DNA of 64,000 nucleotides, taken from Diphasiastrum complanatum. Lineage: Eukaryota; Streptophyta; Lycopodiopsida; Lycopodiales; Lycopodiaceae. Location: positions 10,609,172-10,673,171 of the forward strand of contig CM055095.1 in the NCBI GenBank assembly GCA_029204225.1, given 5' to 3'. Below the pieces are notes generated by a model, which ran no database searches, was not told the origin of the DNA, and saw only the letters and a program-made list of their open reading frames with translations. This document shows, piece by piece, positions 10,625 to 23,162 of this stretch; the first letter of the stretch is position 1; every line of letters starts with the position of its first letter. A program made the translations under genes and the position numbers.

Positions 10625-13302
10625 CGATATGCATGTTTATTCCCTCTCTAGTGAGCACATCTCTCTCGCTCTCTACATTTCTTCGTCTTCAGCAACTACG
10701 CTATAATGATGCTTAATCATGTTTCAGAGTTTTGGCTTATTGGTTAAAAGTGGAATTGGGTATTATCGAAAATATGGTGATGCGTCAGACTTCACTATGT
10801 TAGTCATCAAAGAGCAGTTTCTTTGCTTCTCTTTTGCTAACGCGTGTTCAATTTTCACATACAAACAATCAAAGAGGTATAATTGGGTTGATGTTCTTTC
10901 ATGTAGCAAAATGCTAGAAGCATAGTCGTCTAGCGAAGATTACGCTCATGTGATGGAGAGTCTGGCCACTTCATCATTTATTCTTTACTTCTGCAAAATT
11001 ATTTCAAATATTGTCATGGTATTAATCGTATTAAAGTTTCTAAAGCATTAGCTATGATATTCCAAGCACTCTTAGAAAAAATCATCAGATCAAAACTTTG
11101 AAATAAATGGGAGAATTATTATTAGTTTGAACTCTAAGTTGCATCACAGTAGCCGGTTGACGGTAGGTTGACTATCCTCTGAATCAACTCTCACAAGGAA
11201 CTATTGATCCAATTCCTATATAGGAAAAATGTGGAATTTCTTGGTTTCACACTATTTTTCCTAGTTAAAAAATGCATGTGCATCAATTGCAACTAGGGAA
11301 AAACCTTATTTCCTAGATATATTTTAAATTACAAAATAGTTTCCTTAGATATTATAACCCCACTCATATTTCCTATCCTCATTAACATTAATTGGTGATA
11401 GGCTAGTATTTTTGTTCACCATCTTTATAACATGGACATCGACACTTTGTTTTCATTAGCCCCGGCCCCTATAGCAATTAACATGTTCATTGAATGCATG
11501 TTCACAATTTCTAGAACTTAAAAATGAAATCAAGGTGTCCAACGATTTGTAGCCCCTGCCTTCATCCAAAGGTTACAAATCCCTGGTCCTTTTATTTTTT
11601 TAACAGAAACAAAAACAACTGGTTGATTTCTTTTCAAAAGGCACCATTGACTCCATTAAGAGTAGAGGGTTAATGAGGATACTCCCTTAGATATGACGTC
11701 AACAATGTTGACATTTGGAGTGCATCATGGACATCAGAGATCATTTTGAAGGTATTTTAAGGGCTAGATTTTGTCGAACATTAAGATGAAAGGTAAAATC
11801 ATTTTCATATGCATCAGTTTCACCCTCAAGTTAAAAAGTAGAAGTTCAAGATATCTCAAATATAGTTTTTACTATTGGGCATTGTAGCAAGGTTGAAATG
11901 TTATACTAAAGCAACTCAAAAAATGGATAACAATCATGGTGCCTCATCTCCATGTGGCCTCAATAAAAATTACATAATGATTTTGCAAATTCTTTAACAA
12001 GTAGAATTTGTTTAGTACACAAGGAGTTTATGACCACTTCATATATGACTAGAGATTGCCAAATGACTGATCAACTTAGAGTAAGCTTGTGCTTACGACA
12101 TTTAAGTAGATTCGATTTTATGTCTACACATAAGATAGCTTGATTTTGGTCCCTATGACTTGACATAGAATATTTAAGCTCGTCGAACTCAATTTTAGGA
12201 CCTTCAGATTGCTCAAATTTGATGTCAATCAACCAAGATATATTCTGGCATGGATTATATGAGGTTGTTCATAAAGTGATGAAATCTGAGGAATGTCAAA
12301 TTTATGAGCTTCAAATAGCTCAAATTTCATGCCTATCACTGAAAATATCTCAAACATGATGCCTAACATGCGATTTGGTCTTTATAATTTAACATAATTC
12401 ATGAAGCAATCAAACTTGACCAATCTCAATATTACGACACTCGGATTGTTCAAGTTCAACTCGTTATTGATGGAATTGGTCCGTATCTGTTGAGAGCTCA
12501 AATTGATGTCTATCTGTTGAGATAACTTGATTTTGATGCCTACAAGCAAGAAAGCTATGTTTTGGTCCTCATCTCTAAAAAAAGGCTCATTGAGCAATGA
12601 AAATTGACCAATATCATGTTTAGTACATCTAGATTGTTCGAGTTTCAACCTCTTATCGATAGAATCAATCCCTACCACACAAGATGTTCCAACTTTGATG
12701 CCACTTGAGATCACTAAATTCTGGCCTTTAGCACTCGAGATGGTTGGTTGAGTAAGAAAATCAAGGGATTGTGAGATTAAGACAATTAGCTAGCTCAAAT
12801 TTCATACATATAACTAACGTAACTCAAATTTAATGCACAACTTGTGATTTTGGTCCTTATCACTCAACAATTGAGTGATCAAATTCAACCAATATCAAGT
12901 CTATCACATTTAGATTGCTTGAGTATAGTCTCTTATTGATGGAATTGACCCCTTCCTATGAAATGGCTCTGATTTTATATGTCACTCGAGGTAGCCCAAT
13001 GTTAGATATTATCACTCAAAATTGCTCATGGAGTTCTAAAATTAGAGGAATATTGAGTGTAGGGCATTCAAATGATTCAAATTGATGTTTATCACTTATG
13101 ATAGCTCATGTTCAATGCATATGTTGCAATTTTGGTCCTTGTCACTTGACATGGCCCATCAAGTGATCGAACTTGATCAAGAAATTTAAGGACAGTGTTA
13201 GCTTTTTAAGGGAACTTTTCCACAAAATCCCAAAGAGAGAAAAGAAAAACTCAAGAGTCGTCTATTTTCAACGAGGAACGTTCCATGCACTTCCCAGAAT
13301 TT
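10625..13302 (-). repeat. Giant inverted repeat, left arm
   Basis: The reverse complement matches 19936-22695 with few differences. From outside in: a captured gene piece (10625-10960), a transition with cctatataggaa motifs (about 11200-11400), and 11.9-13.2 kb of degenerate tandem units (recurring patterns such as ggtccttatcactcaa and gctcaaatttgatgcc) with no plausible coding frame. The arm breaks copia RNase H at its outer edge and ends inside at gcacttcc. The ORFs in this stretch are chance frames. Confidence 0.85.
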
Positions 13303-14660
13303 GCGAAGTGAGAGAAAACCACTTTACGTAAAATGCGAAGCAAGAGAATTTGCGACGTCCTCATCCGTGTCAACATTCTCTGATTCGTTGACCGTATATA
13401 CTATGTACAGTTGTCACAAAAGCCAAATACTTCCAAGTACAACAACTTACCTGATTGGGTGACAAAGCTTTATTTTAATTGATACATGGATGAATTCTAT
13501 AAATGGATCTTCTAGGCACACTCTATGTGATGCTCCGTCCATGAGATGAATGATTTTGAGCCTCCCAATTATGCCATCATTTTGGTTGTAATTGCTATTT
13601 TATTGTGCTTCAGTGTAATATAGCAGCAACATGCTTTTCTATCTGTGTATAATGTAGATGAATGCTTGTTGTGATTGAATGCACTTAATCGTTGTTTGAT
13701 CGTGTTTGTTCACTCACTCAGATTAGAACACGGATGTCTACAACTCCTTTGCATCTGATCAGACGACGGCTGTCTTTGACGCCTGAGGAACTCGCGATAT
13801 CATATTGCTCTTTCCATCTATTTAAGAACTAAACTTCTGACTAAATCCATTTTTCAGTAATACCACACACAAACCATTTCTAATCCATTCAGTGGACTGT
13901 GATTATTTTTTGTTTTTGTGAGTATGAATGAACTAATTTATAAGATCTTGTTCGGCAATAGAACACTTAACTCGTGATTATACTTAGCATAAACAATCTA
14001 TTAGATTGGTTTTGCATCTAGTAGCCCATTGTAGTGGGAGAGTTGTTCCGCAAATATTTTTGCTCTCTTCTTCGTTCGCTTTCTCCATACTCCCATGCCC
14101 CATCATTTTTTATACTTGTAAATTTCGATATTGTCGATCTAAAATCTGACCCAATGACTTCGCGTTGACAATCCGCCCACTTTGTACATGCATTAACTGT
14201 AATGAGGCGGTTGTAATAACTGCAACAAAAGGTAGTTGTAGATATTTTGTTTGATATTATCCTAGAATCTTCATTAGAAATCTTCTTCTAATAATTTGAG
14301 TTTCTGTAACCAACGTTATCACACTAAACGACTGTAATCTAAAGTTATCACTTCAAACATTGTACTTAACTGTTTTGGTATTGATCAGAGTACAAATTTT
14401 AGTCCCACTACTGTATCATTTCATTGTGCATTTGTCCCACCTAAATCTGTTTTAGAGTTGAACATTGAAGATCTCACTTTGGCCCTTATCAAGAGTCATT
14501 AAAACTTGTTTGTTATACTATATAAGTTTGGCTGACTTGACACTAATCGCAAGTTGCCAATTTGTCAAGCGTTGAGTTAGGTTACAATGGACGGTCCCTA
14601 TATCGCCATTCTACTTCTTGCTATTATATGGTGTGTATTTTTTTATTTGTTGATAAGGCA
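13303..14660. other. No gene seen; AT-rich spacer of the inverted repeat
   Basis: No long frame, RNA gene or repeat was recognised on either strand. Short intron-like and UTR-like stretches are possible given the PHD exon just downstream. Confidence 0.5.
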
Positions 14661-14661
14661 G

Positions 14662-14747
14662 GTCAAGGTATGTGATGTATGTGGGGATACTGGCTTTGAG
14701 GAAATGTTTGTTGTTTGCAGTGGATGCAACAAAGGAGCTGAGCACAT
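14662..14747 (+). pseudogene. PHD-finger exon fragment from a plant chromatin-reader gene
   Basis: An 86-bp exon is bounded by an acceptor (gataaggcag) and a donor (gtaagt). It encodes VKVCDVCGDTGFEEMFVVCS followed by GCNKGAEH. The C-x2-C-x11-C-x2-C-x4-H spacing is the first part of a PHD zinc finger. The C-D-x-C-G-D-x-G ... GAEH pattern resembles plant PHD proteins of the AIPP2/EDM2-partner type (family knowledge, not a search). The second half of the finger is not found downstream, so this is an isolated exon, probably captured by a mobile element. Confidence 0.7.
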
Positions 14748-15379
14748 GTAAGTATTGTTTATTTGTTTTCTAGTGCAAGTAACACAACTAGGATTAGTGA
14801 AAATGCTTTTTTCAAGTTTTTCATGACTCCAAATATTTTGAGCAATATAGATTGGTTGCCCTCACGGTTTATCTTTAGTATCACACATAATCAAGATAGC
14901 ATTGGTTGTATTTCCTCTATTTGTTCCTTGTCAAACAACTACTACATGCAGACCCTGATGGAAGCAGTCGCTGAGAACAGTGATTAACTGGTTCTATGAG
15001 TGCTGCAAATGAGCTACCAATTGCAATATTGGCTTGAGAATCCAACTTATCTTACATTAGCTATATAGTTAGCTAATCCACATTCGTTAAATATAAGAAA
15101 GATGAGCTATGGTAATCAAATAGTCATAAAGCACTATCTAGTCTTAGATATGTTGGACTTGTTGGCACTTTATTGCTTGCAAGTGAAAGAATTGATAGAT
15201 GAAAGTAGCTGGAGAACTGACCTGCGTGTACGCTTGCTTCTAAGGAGAATGGTATTACAATTTTTGCTAAAGTTTATGAGATTAGATTGCTATTTGGGTT
15301 ATTAAAAGCCTAATGTGAATTTGGCAGGATTTAAATAATACCTAGCAAGAATCCTAACATCCATTTGAATTGTGTTTTT

Positions 15380-15660
15380 GTGCCAGGTATCTCAAGGTTG
15401 CTGAAGGTAGTGATGGAGATGAAGAAAGTACTAGGGTAGAGATCGAGGTTGGGGATGGGGCAGAGGTAGGGGGCAGCTTAATGCAGACAACTAGAGCAGT
15501 GGTGGAACACCTCCACAATATTGCCGCAAATCTGTAGGTGGTAAAGTTTTGGGAAAGCGACCTCTTGGTCCTCGCATGACAGACGGAACCAAGGGTTTTA
15601 ATTTGGGTAGTGGGAGATTGGTGGTTGATTGTGCATCTTAAGATGAGGATCAAACATTGT
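15380..15660 (+). pseudogene. Possible captured exon near the PHD exon
   Basis: After a plausible acceptor (tttgtgccag, near 15386) the plus strand reads YLKVAEGSDGDEESTRVE and an acidic/Gly-rich stretch, then in another frame GGKVLGKRPLGPRMTDG. The composition is unlike its AT-rich surroundings. It may belong to the same source gene as the PHD exon. The family is not recognised. Confidence 0.35.
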
Positions 15661-16920
15661 GTTCAATTTCAATACAGAGCTGTAAATTATTTTTTGCTCT
15701 TCTGCAAGCATTTTGCAACAAGATAAATTGTACATGTGGTGCAATATTTACAGAATTGTAAGCCTTGATGAAGGTGTTCAAAGATAAGATTTCTCCTAAA
15801 ACCTAGGATATAGCCTCTTTGCACAGAAGATTATGGATCATTCTTTGGGCTTTGCTAAATAATTTTCTAAATCAGGTTCATACTAAATCAGGAGGACATG
15901 ATTCATATCTTTGGAATGATGTTGCCAGTTCAATTTCAGGATTCCAGTACTCTCAGAATCAGCATATAGGAACAAAGACTATGAGAAGCCACACAAGCTC
16001 TGATAGTCCTTGCTTGCTTACATAGCTAAGAGTTTAATCATACTATGCTGCAAATATTAAGCAATCAGATGAGTGCTATTGCATAGTTTTTAGCTCCTTT
16101 TCAGTAAAATATGAAAATTCACAACTATTGTCTGTACTTTTATATTTGAATTTTTTTCAGAATTCATTTAAAATTTAATCACAGCTTATGGAATCATGTA
16201 CTATGCTCAAAACATTTGACATAAGACACTAGGATAACTTGCAACTAGTCATGAAAAGTCTCTAGCATTGACTTGATTGCAAAAACAATGCTTTGTTCAT
16301 CATTCTCCAATTATGCAATTGAGAGAGAATTAATATTTCCAAGTGCAATCTTACATAAATTGAAACACGGATATGTATTTTATCGCTTATTCGTGACAAT
16401 TGATTAAAGCATCCGCTGCAGTTCAACATCTAAGTGGAAAAACCAAATTTGATTACAATACTCCAACACTGACAACTACCTCGAGACCTCCTCCCGGAGT
16501 GGACCTTTCAAGGCAGCATCTTGAAAGGCTGAATCCATGTCCAACTTGAGCTGCTAATGTACTATACCATTCATAGGTTCTAAAATTGACAAGCCTCATT
16601 TCTTTATTTAAAAAAATAATAAGATTTTTCTAGATTAAGGTCAACATAACTAGGTGAACAATTCCTAGATAGAGAATCTATGAAATTTGGGAATTACCTA
16701 TATAGGCAAAACATTTCCTATATAGGTTATTTAGAACAAAACACTTTTATATAGGAAAAAATTCCTATATAGAAAATACAGACCACCAAATTTACTATAT
16801 TAGCTGTCTAGGAAGTGTTCCATCCGGAATCCCCTAGTTATGTTCATTTTAATCTAGGAAAATCTTGTTTTATTCCTATATAGGAACTGATCAAAAGTTC
16901 CTTGTGTCTAGAGTCAGTGT
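15660..16920. other. Non-coding stretch, no gene seen
   Basis: AT-rich, no credible frame. 16640-16900 contains several cctatatagg motifs also found at about 11210 and 22095 in the inverted-repeat arms, linking this stretch to the same mobile unit. Confidence 0.4.
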
Positions 16921-18370
16921 TCCAGTCTCATCCTGATGCTAGGGTAAAGGGCAAAAATGAGTTACATGCGATACCACATGAATGTAGCACTCGATATTGA
17001 TAAAGGCACATTCACGGAGAGCGAGGCCCGAGAAACTCGTGAGGAGGAAGAATTCAGCTTAGAGGTGTTTTGGGTTGGGAGAAGAGAGGCTACTTAGAGC
17101 TTTATCTACCACAATGGATGAGTGTCTATAGCAAAGTTGAACGTGTAAATGCATGCCACATCATATTTAAGCTGCCATTTATGAGGTAGTTTTGCTACGC
17201 CATGTATAATAAATGATGGGAGTTCATGGTTCGGTTTGCTTGCTTTTAAGAAGAATTATCCATCCTTGGCTTTTATAACATTGGCCTTATAATGGATGTA
17301 CAATGTATAAAAAATAATGCTTGTATATAATAGCAACTAATGAAACAATACAAAAGGTGATCAAATAAGATCACAAGAGGCCCTGCACCACACTGCAAAA
17401 CAAAACTAAGAAAGACAATCAAATAAGAGAGTCTCTACATTAGACAAGATTTTAGTGGCATGTTGTGTTGAAGCTACAAATCAGATGATATAAAACTTAA
17501 AAAAGGAGGAGAGGCTACTTAGTGCTTTATCTACTCCAATCGATGAGTGTCTATAGCAAAGTTGTAGTGTAAATGCCTGCCATATCATATTTAAGTTGCC
17601 ATTTATGAGATAGTTTTGTTGCGCCCATGTATATTAAATGATGGGAGTTCATGGTTCAGTTTTCTTGCTTTTAAGAAGAATTATCCATCCTTGGTTGTTA
17701 TAACATTGGCCTTATAATGGATTTACAATGTATAAAAAGTAATGCTTGAATATAGTAGTAGCTAATGAAACAATACAAAAGGTGATCAAATAAGATCACA
17801 AAAGGCCCTGCACCAGACTACAAAACAAAAATAAGAAAGGCAATCAAAGGAGATCACGAGAGTCTCTACATAGGACAAGATTTTAGTGGCATGTTGTGTT
17901 GAAACTACAAATCAGATGATATAAAACTTTAAAAAAAAAATAGTATCTGTAAGAATGCATTGATAGTTGTTGGTTTTGTGCATGTTATTTTTAAATTATA
18001 AGAAGCCTGAACATGTTGTAGGGGTTGTGAGCCTACGAGAAAGTCTCCATGCATGTGCTTAGTGGTGTATATAGCTCCTACATAGCAATTGTGTTTGGAA
18101 CTATTATATGAGGATGTGATATATCAGTGTATTAGTAGCGTGACTTTTGTGCTTGTTGTTTTGTAATAAGGGTTGTTAGAATGGGCATTGGCAATGTTTG
18201 GTAAGGTTGGTTTTGTGAAAATTTAAGATTCAAAGAATAGTTGCATCAAAAATCCCTTCCTTTTTTGTTGGACACGGTCCAAATGCAGGATACCATCAGT
18301 TTCTCCGGTCGCGCGTCCTCTACACAGGGTTTTTGATGGTGCGCAAATAAAAGACACAATTGGGGATGAG
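16920..18370 (+). repeat. Upstream region of element B (copy B1), with a 425-bp tandem duplication
   Basis: It matches the reverse complement of about 50230-52770 in pieces. Inside it, 17083-17508 and 17510-17930 are a direct duplication (both run from ggctactta through atataaaactt). The copy at 52.3-52.6 kb has a single unit. It leads straight into the element B transposase frame, so it is likely the leader or terminal region of that element. Confidence 0.7.
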
Positions 18371-18397
18371 TCAACTATTTGTAATGTATAGAAAATA

Positions 18398-19923
18398 GTG
18401 TCTATTTTCTTTTTGGTATGTCAGCTGATGTTTGCGGAGATGTCTCAATTTCATCTACACATTGTTCTCCCTATCGAGAATGCTCCAATAGCTAAAAGAG
18501 GAGTAGTGAAAGAATCCACAGTTTCTCCACTTGATATGATCGCTCACATAATCAACCAAAGAAAGAATTACAATTTGTGGATTAAAGGAAGTCTGTATCC
18601 ATTGGATCTGAGCTCGATGCAAGCTCCACAATTCCAATCCATCACACAATTAATAAAGTTTATGTGTGACGGAGAAAACGGTTTACTGGGTTATTGTGAA
18701 AGATTGACGACTTATGGTGTTGCAAACTCTATTCATAAAATACAGAGTTTAGAATGTATGTTAAATGGTTTGCTTGTTGACTATAGAGAAAAAGAGACCA
18801 CATTATCACAAACAAAAAAAGATAATGCACATTTACATAATATTATATTAAGTTTGAATGCAAGTAATGATCAATTCCGACAAGTTGTTCAGACATTACG
18901 TATATCTGCAGATTAGCATTGGTTGCAAATCAACATCTGAAGGACAATGACCTGATCGGAAAATCATTGAGTTCGGTATTGACAACCAAGTCCACAAAGT
19001 CTTTATTGGACAATAGTCGATATTCTCAAATCAAGTCCAAGGTCACTGAGGCTTTGATGAATGAGGTCGGTAAAGTGATCGACCGAACATTAATTCAGGG
19101 AGCATGTGATTTCTCAGGTATTAGCAGGGAGGCATATGCGAGTATATTTAAAATTATTAAAGAGGCTTTTGGACAATTGCACGTAAAAAACTTTCTCATT
19201 CCTCGCCCTATTCAGATAAGATTGGAGAGAGATGCATTGAATAAGGGTATGCAAATTGTATAATGGAATACAATTCAAAGTCTAGCAATTTGTCATACAA
19301 TTTTACCAACAACTTATTTGTGGATTTGAATCATTTATTAAGATTTATAGTGAAATTCTATAGTATTACAAGTGTTAGTATGAGCAAACTTATTTTGGTG
19401 GTCAAGCTAGATGAATCGGAAGATATAAAAGGACAAAAATTGGAAAGAGTAAGTATTACTCTCATGAATGGAGCATTGAGCAATGCAACAAACTCAAGGG
19501 ATCTCAACTTCAGAGTGCAATTAGAAAACAACATATGGTGGCTAGCATGTTTTCAGGTAAAAAACGGATGTTATTCATGTGCAATTTCTTTTAGTAATTG
19601 TTTTGAATATATAAAAACTTGTGATTCCATATGTTGAACAAGTTATCAAGGAGGATCACGATGTTCTTTCCTGGCTTTTTAGCAAAACAAGTTATCCAGA
19701 TATCACAAAGGATCATATGAATGACAAAGTACTTAGTGTTCCTGAAAGAGGTGAATTTTTTGTCGAATGGCATTTAGTTGGAGACTTGAAGTCATTGAAA
19801 TGTATGTTCAATGTATCTCATGGAGCAAATTCGAAACATCCATGTCTATATTGTATGAAATCATCAAATGACATTTCAAGAAACACAAGAGTTTCAAGAG
19901 ATATTGAAGATCCCGGCACATAA
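18398..19923 (+). pseudogene. Element B transposase-like gene (copy B1), truncated
   Basis: It is homologous in order to the element A transposase: 18398-18916 (172 codons; LWIKGSLYPLDLSS, IKFMCDGENGLLGYC), 18919-19263 (GISREAYASIFKIIKEAF; LIPRPIQIRLERDALNKG), then LILVVKLDESEDIKGQKLER and NNIWWLACFQ (about 19385-19557). An intron at about 19558-19630 is probable, followed by VIKEDHDVLSWLFSK, VEWHLVGDLKSLKCMF and NSKHPCLYCMKSSND (19621-19923). The C-x2-C motif is intact. The gene ends where the right arm of the inverted repeat begins. A frame change separates the first two pieces. Confidence 0.7.
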
Positions 19924-19935
19924 ATAAGCTTAGGA

Positions 19936-22695
19936 AGTGCATGGAACGTTCCTCGTTGAAAATAGACGACTCTTGAGTTTTTTTTTTTTCTCTCTTTGGT
20001 ATTTTGCGAAAAAGTCAACTTAAAAAGCTGACACTGTCCTTAAATTTCTTGATCAAGTTCGATCACTTGATGGGCCATGTCAAGTGACAAGGACCAAAAT
20101 TGCAACATATGCATTGAACATGAGCTATCATAAGTGATAAACATCAATTTGAATCATTTGAATGCCCTAGACTCAAGATTCCTCTAATTTTAGAACTCCA
20201 TGAGCAATTTTGAGTGATAATATCTAACATCGAGCTACCTCGAGTGACATATAAAATCATAGCTATTTCATAGGAAGGGGTCAATTCCATCAATAAGAGA
20301 CTATACTCAAGCAATCTAAATGTGATAGACTTGATATTGGTTGAATTTGATCACTCAATTGTCGAGTGATAAGGACCAAAATCACATGTTGTGCATTAAA
20401 TTTGAGCTATGTTAGTTATATGTATGAAATTTGAGCTAGCTAATTGTCTTAATCTCATGATCCCTTGATTTCCTTACTCAACGAACCATCTTGAGTGCTA
20501 AAGGCCAGAATTTAGTGATCTCAAGTGGCATCAAAGTTGGGACATCTTGTGTGGTAGGGATTGATTCTATCGATAAGAGGCTGAAACTCGAACAATCTAG
20601 ATTTGTTGAACACGATATTGGTCAATTTTCATTGCTCAATGAGCCTTTTTTAGAGATGAGGACCAAAACATTGCTTTCTTGCTTGTAGGCATCAAAATCA
20701 AGTTATCTCAACAGATAGACATCAATTTGAGCTCTCAACAAATATGGACCAATTCCATCAATAACGAGTTGAACTTGAACAATCCGAGTGTCGTAATATT
20801 GAGATTGGTCAAGTTTGATTGCTTCATGAATTATGTTAAATTATAAAGACCAAATCGCATGCTAGGCATCATGTTTGAGATATTTTCAGTGATAGGCATG
20901 AAATTTGAGCTATTTGAAGCTCATAAATTTGACATTCCTCAGATTTCATCACTTTATGAACAACCTCATATAATCCATGCCAAATTATATCTTGGTTGAT
21001 TGACATCAAATTTGAGCAATCTGAATGTCCTAAAATTGAGATCGATGAGCTTAAATATTCTATGTCAAGTCATAGGGACGAAAATCAAGCTATCTTATGT
21101 GTAGACATAAAATTGAATCTACTTAAATGTCGTAAGCACAAGCTTACTCTAAGTTGATCAGTGAATTGGCAATCTCTAGTCATATATGAAGTGGTCATAA
21201 GCTCCTTGTGTATTAAACAAATTCTACTTGTTAAAGAATTTGCAAAATCATTACGTAATTTTTATTGAGGCCACATGGAGATGAGGCACCATGATTGTTA
21301 TCCATTTTTTGAGTTGCTTTAGTATAACACTTCAACCTTGCTACAATGCCCAATAGTACAAACTATATTTGTGATATCTTGATCTTCTACTTTTTAACTT
21401 GAGGGTGCAATTGATGCATATGAAAATGATTTTACCTTTCATCTTAATGTTCGACAAAATCTAGCCCTTAAAATACCTTCAAAATGATCTCTGATGTCCA
21501 GGACGCACTCCAAATGTCAACATTGTTGACGTCATATCTAAGGGAGTGTCCTCATTAACCCTCTACTCTTAATGGAGTCAATGGTGCCTTTTGAAAAGAA
21601 ACCAACCAGTTCTTTTTGTTTCTGTTAAAAAAATAAAAGGACCAGGGATTTGTAACCTTTTGGATCAAGGCAGGGGCTACAAATCGTTGGAAACCTTGAT
21701 TTCATTGTTTAGTTCTAGAAATTGTGAACATGCATTCAATGAACATGTTAATTGCTATAGGGACCGGGGCTAATGAAAACAAAGTGTCGATGTCCATGTT
21801 ATAAAGATGGTGAACAAAAATACTAGCCTATCACCAATTAATGTTAATGAGGATAGGAAATATGAGTGGGGTTATAATATCTAAGGAAACTATTTTGTAA
21901 TTTAAAATGTAAATTGAAAATTAAATAATTTCCTATATAAACTTGAGACACATTCATTTTGTAACTCTAAAAAAAAAAATTAATTTAGAAATGGTAGAAA
22001 TGTATCTAGGAAATAAGGTTTTTCCCTAGTTGCAATTGATGCACATGCATTTTTTAACTAGGAAAACTAGTGTGAAACCAAGAAATTCCACATTTTTCCT
22101 ATATAGGAACTGATCAATAGTTCCTTGTGAGAGTTGATTCAGAGGTTAGTCAACCTACCGTCAACCGGCTACTGAGATGCAACTTAGAGTTCAAACTAAT
22201 AATAATTCTCCCGTTTATTTCAAAGTTCTGATCTGATGATTTTTGCTAAGAGTGCTTGGAATATCATAGCTAATGGTTTAGAAACGTTAATACGATCAAT
22301 ACCATGCCAATATTTGAAGTAATTTTGAAGAAGTAAAGAATAAATGATGAAGCGGCCAGACTCTCCATCACATGAGCGTAATCTGCACTAGACGGCTATG
22401 CTTCTGGCATTTTGCTACATGAAAGAACATCAACCCAATTATCCCTCTTTGATTGTTTGTATGTGAAAATTGAATGCACGTTGGCAAAAGAGAAGCAAAG
22501 AAACTGCCCTTTGATGACTAACATAGTGAAGTCTGACGCATCACCATATTTTCGATAATATCCAATTCCGCTTTTAACAAATAAGCCAAAACTCTGAAAC
22601 ATGATTAAGCATCATTATAGCGCAGTTGCTGAAGACGAAGAAATGCAGAGAGCGAGAGAGATGTGCTCACTAGAGAGGGAATAAACATGCATATC
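19936..22695 (+). repeat. Giant inverted repeat, right arm
   Basis: Inverse match to 10625-13302 around a 6.6-kb spacer. It starts right after the element B transposase remnant (ttaggaagtgcatggaacg) and ends within captured-gene sequence, which continues to 23162 only on this side. It has the same degenerate tandem units as the other arm; no coding frame is supported. Confidence 0.85.
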
Positions 22696-23162
22696 GATTC
22701 CAGAACCATGCATAACCGAGTGATAAATTCCAGAAGTTAAGACGTTATTGTTCCAAAATGAAAAATTTACAAGCTTCAGCACGAACGAAGAAAATAAAAA
22801 GCGGAAGAACAAAAACTAAGATATTGGAAGACAAAATAATTATACATTTTTGAAGGGCAATGAAATTTTGAACTGGTTCTACCAACATTGTAGATCTATT
22901 ATCTATCGGAGCTCCATTTTCCATCTTTGTTCAGCAGCCAAACACGTATTCCATTGACACCTACACACGATTGTATTTTCAAGAAATAGTGCTCCATACA
23001 ACCTGCGTTTTATAATTATACAGCTCAAAAATAGCACTAGAAACGTTAAAAGCAAAAGAAGAACTTTATATCTGAATCAGCTTTGAAGTTTCTCACCAGC
23101 AAAGTCAATTGTTGCATCTCAGGCAAAAAGGTTTTCAATCGTACGGGATACTTGACCTTTAT
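22380..23162 (-). pseudogene. Captured fragment of unidentified plant gene X, copy 1
   Basis: Aligned with 53060-53860. The minus strand reads VIKVKYPVRLKTFLPEMQQL and LLVRNFKADS before a donor (ggtataaag). A following exon-like piece (about 22965-22905, acceptor gtgtgtag) reads VNGIRVWLLNKDGKWSSDR then stop. It is cut at 23162 by a copia LTR. Protein family not recognised. Confidence 0.55.

Noticed and set aside
11600-13200. Short ORFs such as 12382-12714 and its inverse counterpart 20491-20688
   Set aside because: They lie in degenerate tandem repeats of the inverted-repeat arms, are not conserved as frames and match no family.
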